A stretch of 7,142 nt of DNA from NCBI GenBank assembly GCA_945874095.1, contig CAMCFM010000220.1, positions 1 through 7,142 of the forward strand, in the 5' to 3' direction. A program made the translations under genes and the position numbers. The notes below the pieces were generated by a model. The model saw nothing but the letters and a program-made list of their open reading frames with translations, was not told the origin of the DNA and searched no databases. Each line of letters starts with the position of its first letter. Position 1 is the first letter of the stretch. Below are positions 5,859-7,142 of the stretch, in pieces. The stretch comes from Candidatus Kuenenia stuttgartensis (GTDB lineage: Bacteria > Planctomycetota > Planctomycetia > Isosphaerales > Isosphaeraceae).

Positions 5859-5886
5859 GGCCTGTTAAGTCAATACACCCGGTTTG
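5821..5886. repeat. 9-bp perfect inverted repeat with a 48-nt loop
   Basis: CAAACCGGG (5821-5829) and CCCGGTTTG (5878-5886) are exact reverse complements. One arm lies inside the four-cysteine ORF, and the other lies about 20 nt upstream of its ATG, so pairing in RNA would enclose that start codon. No T-run follows, so it does not look like a terminator. Confidence 0.45.
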
Positions 5887-6082
5887 AATTGGGATGAACT
5901 CAGTGCACTGTTTGATAGGCAAGAACTATTCTGGGAGCTCACGAAGAGGCCAGAATATCTCTGCACAAAAAACAGGCGGCAAGTACACACATGACCAATG
6001 GAAATGCAAACGATATGCCAATGGAGGTGAGCAATCATTCGCCGTGGCCTCAAAATCATGTCAGAATTTTGATGAGGCCTGA

Positions 6083-6101
6083 TTCCTAATAGGATTAGGA
6101 A
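6083..6101. repeat. 8-bp palindrome in the upstream gap
   Basis: TTCCTAAT and ATTAGGAA flank AGG. It is AT-rich, 79 nt past the stop of the radical-SAM-like gene, and lacks a T-run on the minus strand. It could be an operator-like site or a weak transcript end. Confidence 0.35.
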
Positions 6102-6179
6102 GAACCATACGCAGGCAAACCAATCACAAATCGAGGCAAAGCTGTTTTCATAGACTGCCTCAAAAATGCCAGCACCTGC

Positions 6180-7142
6180 TCACTGCCAGTCCTTCTCGAG
6201 CGTGTAATGAGCCACTTTCACTTTCATGGACTTCAGGGCCGTCGCCAGCTCTGCACGCATCAAGTGAAGTGCAGCCGCGTTATTCTCAGCAATGCCCCGG
6301 TTTTGCAAGGCCTGTTGCTCTACAGTTTCAGCAGCATCCAGCAGATAGATCACAGTCCCTTCCGACCAGGGCAGCTCGCTCATGGTCGAGACTGTCTCTG
6401 CCTGATCCTCAGTCTGATTCGCTCCGCCCGCTCCAACCAGTAGAACCATGCTCACGCGCAAGCCGGCTTCTTTCGTATTCTGAATCCACTTGGCAAGATT
6501 CTGATTCGTCCACGATCTACCGTATGTCCGCCGAACCGTTTCGTTCAGAGATTCCACACCGATGGTCAGGTGCGTGACACCTCTCTTGCGGTACTCGACC
6601 AGCATCTCTACGGTGGGTGGAGGCCCGTTAAGCCGATGGGTCATCAGGATGATGTCGGTTTTTTGAGGAGTAAGGGGTGGGTCGATCACCCGGGCCTGAT
6701 TGTCGATGGTGCTATCTGAAAAGGCTTCGGAAATCTGGTCGAGGTAATTCAGAACCACTGGCATGGGTTGATGCAGCAAATCTGAGCCTGCCAGATATAT
6801 GCCCCTGGCTTGGGGCAATCGACGGCCCCAAAGGCTGACCACTTGTTGCAGATGCTTCTTGAATTCTTCGTCTGTACGCACATGAATCGGAGTGGTTCTG
6901 GCACCACCGAATCCAATCGCGGGTTCGCTGACATCACCCATCGTGGCCTGAATCACCATCAGACCAGGACTCCCGGGAGGGCTCATCGGCAAGGGTCCGA
7001 AGGTGCCCATGAATTGCTGTTTCTGACCAGACCAGGCTGAAGAATTACGGTCCGCAATGCGTTCCAGAAAGTCGAGCAGATCTGCCGTATCCACAGCCTT
7101 TCCAGCTGTCCTGCCCTCGCTCGGTGGAGCCACGGGCTGAAG
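6180..7142 (-). CDS. Radical SAM superfamily-like TIM-barrel protein lacking the Fe-S cysteines (5' end beyond window)
   Basis: The frame is open through the right edge. A GTG at 7133 is a possible start (317 residues, used for numbering), but the codons before it are also open, so the gene may continue. The C-terminal two thirds look like Elp3/MiaB-type radical SAM proteins. IYLAGSDLL (112-120) stands in place of the usual 'FLxDGDxL' strand. LTIGVESLNETVRRTYGR (189-206) matches the conserved 'GxES' strand with its following helix, and AGLRVSMVLLVGAGG (223-237) matches the strand ending in G-x-G-G. Upstream, LMVIQATMGD (58-67) and PIHVRTDEEF (82-91) bracket the place where a motif of the GC..C..C type, as in QATxGCxxNxCxFC proteins, should lie. 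Asp67, Ala72 and Phe75 occupy the expected cysteine positions, and the 317 residues contain no cysteine at all. The other two frames of that stretch do not restore a Cys motif, so a local frameshift is not the cause. It is probably a non-catalytic or repurposed homologue. Confidence 0.7.
   Translation of the reverse strand, partial: LQPVAPPSEGRTAGKAVDTADLLDFLERIADRNSSAWSGQKQQFMGTFGPLPMSPPGSPGLMVIQATMGDVSEPAIGFGGARTTPIHVRTDEEFKKHLQQVVSLWGRRLPQARGIYLAGSDLLHQPMPVVLNYLDQISEAFSDSTIDNQARVIDPPLTPQKTDIILMTHRLNGPPPTVEMLVEYRKRGVTHLTIGVESLNETVRRTYGRSWTNQNLAKWIQNTKEAGLRVSMVLLVGAGGANQTEDQAETVSTMSELPWSEGTVIYLLDAAETVEQQALQNRGIAENNAAALHLMRAELATALKSMKVKVAHYTLEKDWQ

Larger units (their letters stand above)
5614..6179. 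other. 566-nt gap upstream of the porin gene
   Basis: This gap separates two minus-strand genes. It should contain the porin promoter and leader and the 3' end of the upstream transcript. I found no -35/-10 pair good enough to call and no hairpin followed by a T-run on the minus strand. What can be seen: a 37-codon candidate ORF (5745-5858), a 9-bp inverted repeat (5821-5829/5878-5886), a weak hairpin TCAAAAT/ATTTTGA (6050-6056/6066-6072), an 8-bp palindrome at 6083-6101, and GAGGCA/TGCCTC (6133-6138/6156-6161). Two longer frames of 62 and 64 codons on opposite strands have no domain-like content. Confidence 0.6.

Noticed and set aside
5640..5860. Sigma-70-like promoter for the porin
   Set aside because: Several TTGA-type hexamers exist on the minus strand (for example near 5782 and 5873), but none has a matching -10 at 16-18 nt, so no call was made.
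5865..6082. Overlapping open frames of 64 (minus) and 62 (plus) codons in the porin-upstream gap
   Set aside because: There is no recognisable domain and no convincing ribosome binding site; both are ordinary chance frames.

Overview
The window looks like chromosomal DNA from a planctomycete (phylum Planctomycetota; order or genus not resolvable from here). The reasons are a DUF1501 C-terminus, a large BBP2-type (OmpL-like) outer-membrane porin, frequent lack of clear Shine-Dalgarno sites, and GC that hand counts on a few lines put in the mid-50s percent for most genes.

Layout. (1) Bases 1-2642 hold a plus-strand cluster, probably one transcription unit: the tail of a DUF1501 protein, an alpha/beta-hydrolase, a methyltransferase of the METTL/Methyltransf_16 type that overlaps the hydrolase by 47 nt, and a membrane-anchored redoxin (thioredoxin-fold) protein 22 nt further on. 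(2) Bases 2643-3890 are a mobile-repeat island in the space between convergent genes. A REP-associated tyrosine transposase (RAYT) is broken by a single in-frame TGA. It is flanked by five copies of a GTAG-led hairpin repeat (REP). Four of these bound two BIME-like composite units with conserved arms and unrelated cores. A sixth hairpin, of a different sequence family but with the same GTAG leader, lies 230 nt further on. (3) Bases 3891-5613 are a minus-strand porin gene with a good Rho-independent terminator and a clear ribosome binding site. (4) Bases 5614-6179 are a 566-nt gap upstream of the porin. It holds a 9-bp inverted repeat and a candidate 37-codon ORF encoding C-x2-C-x2-C-x2-C. (5) From 6180 to the window edge is a minus-strand gene whose protein reads like a radical SAM TIM-barrel enzyme but has no cysteine in the visible part, including the place where the Fe-S cluster motif should be.

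Most worth a second look are the cysteine-less radical SAM homologue, the RAYT with its REP/BIME array, and the four-cysteine small ORF upstream of the porin. No defence system, CRISPR array, rRNA or tRNA was seen.
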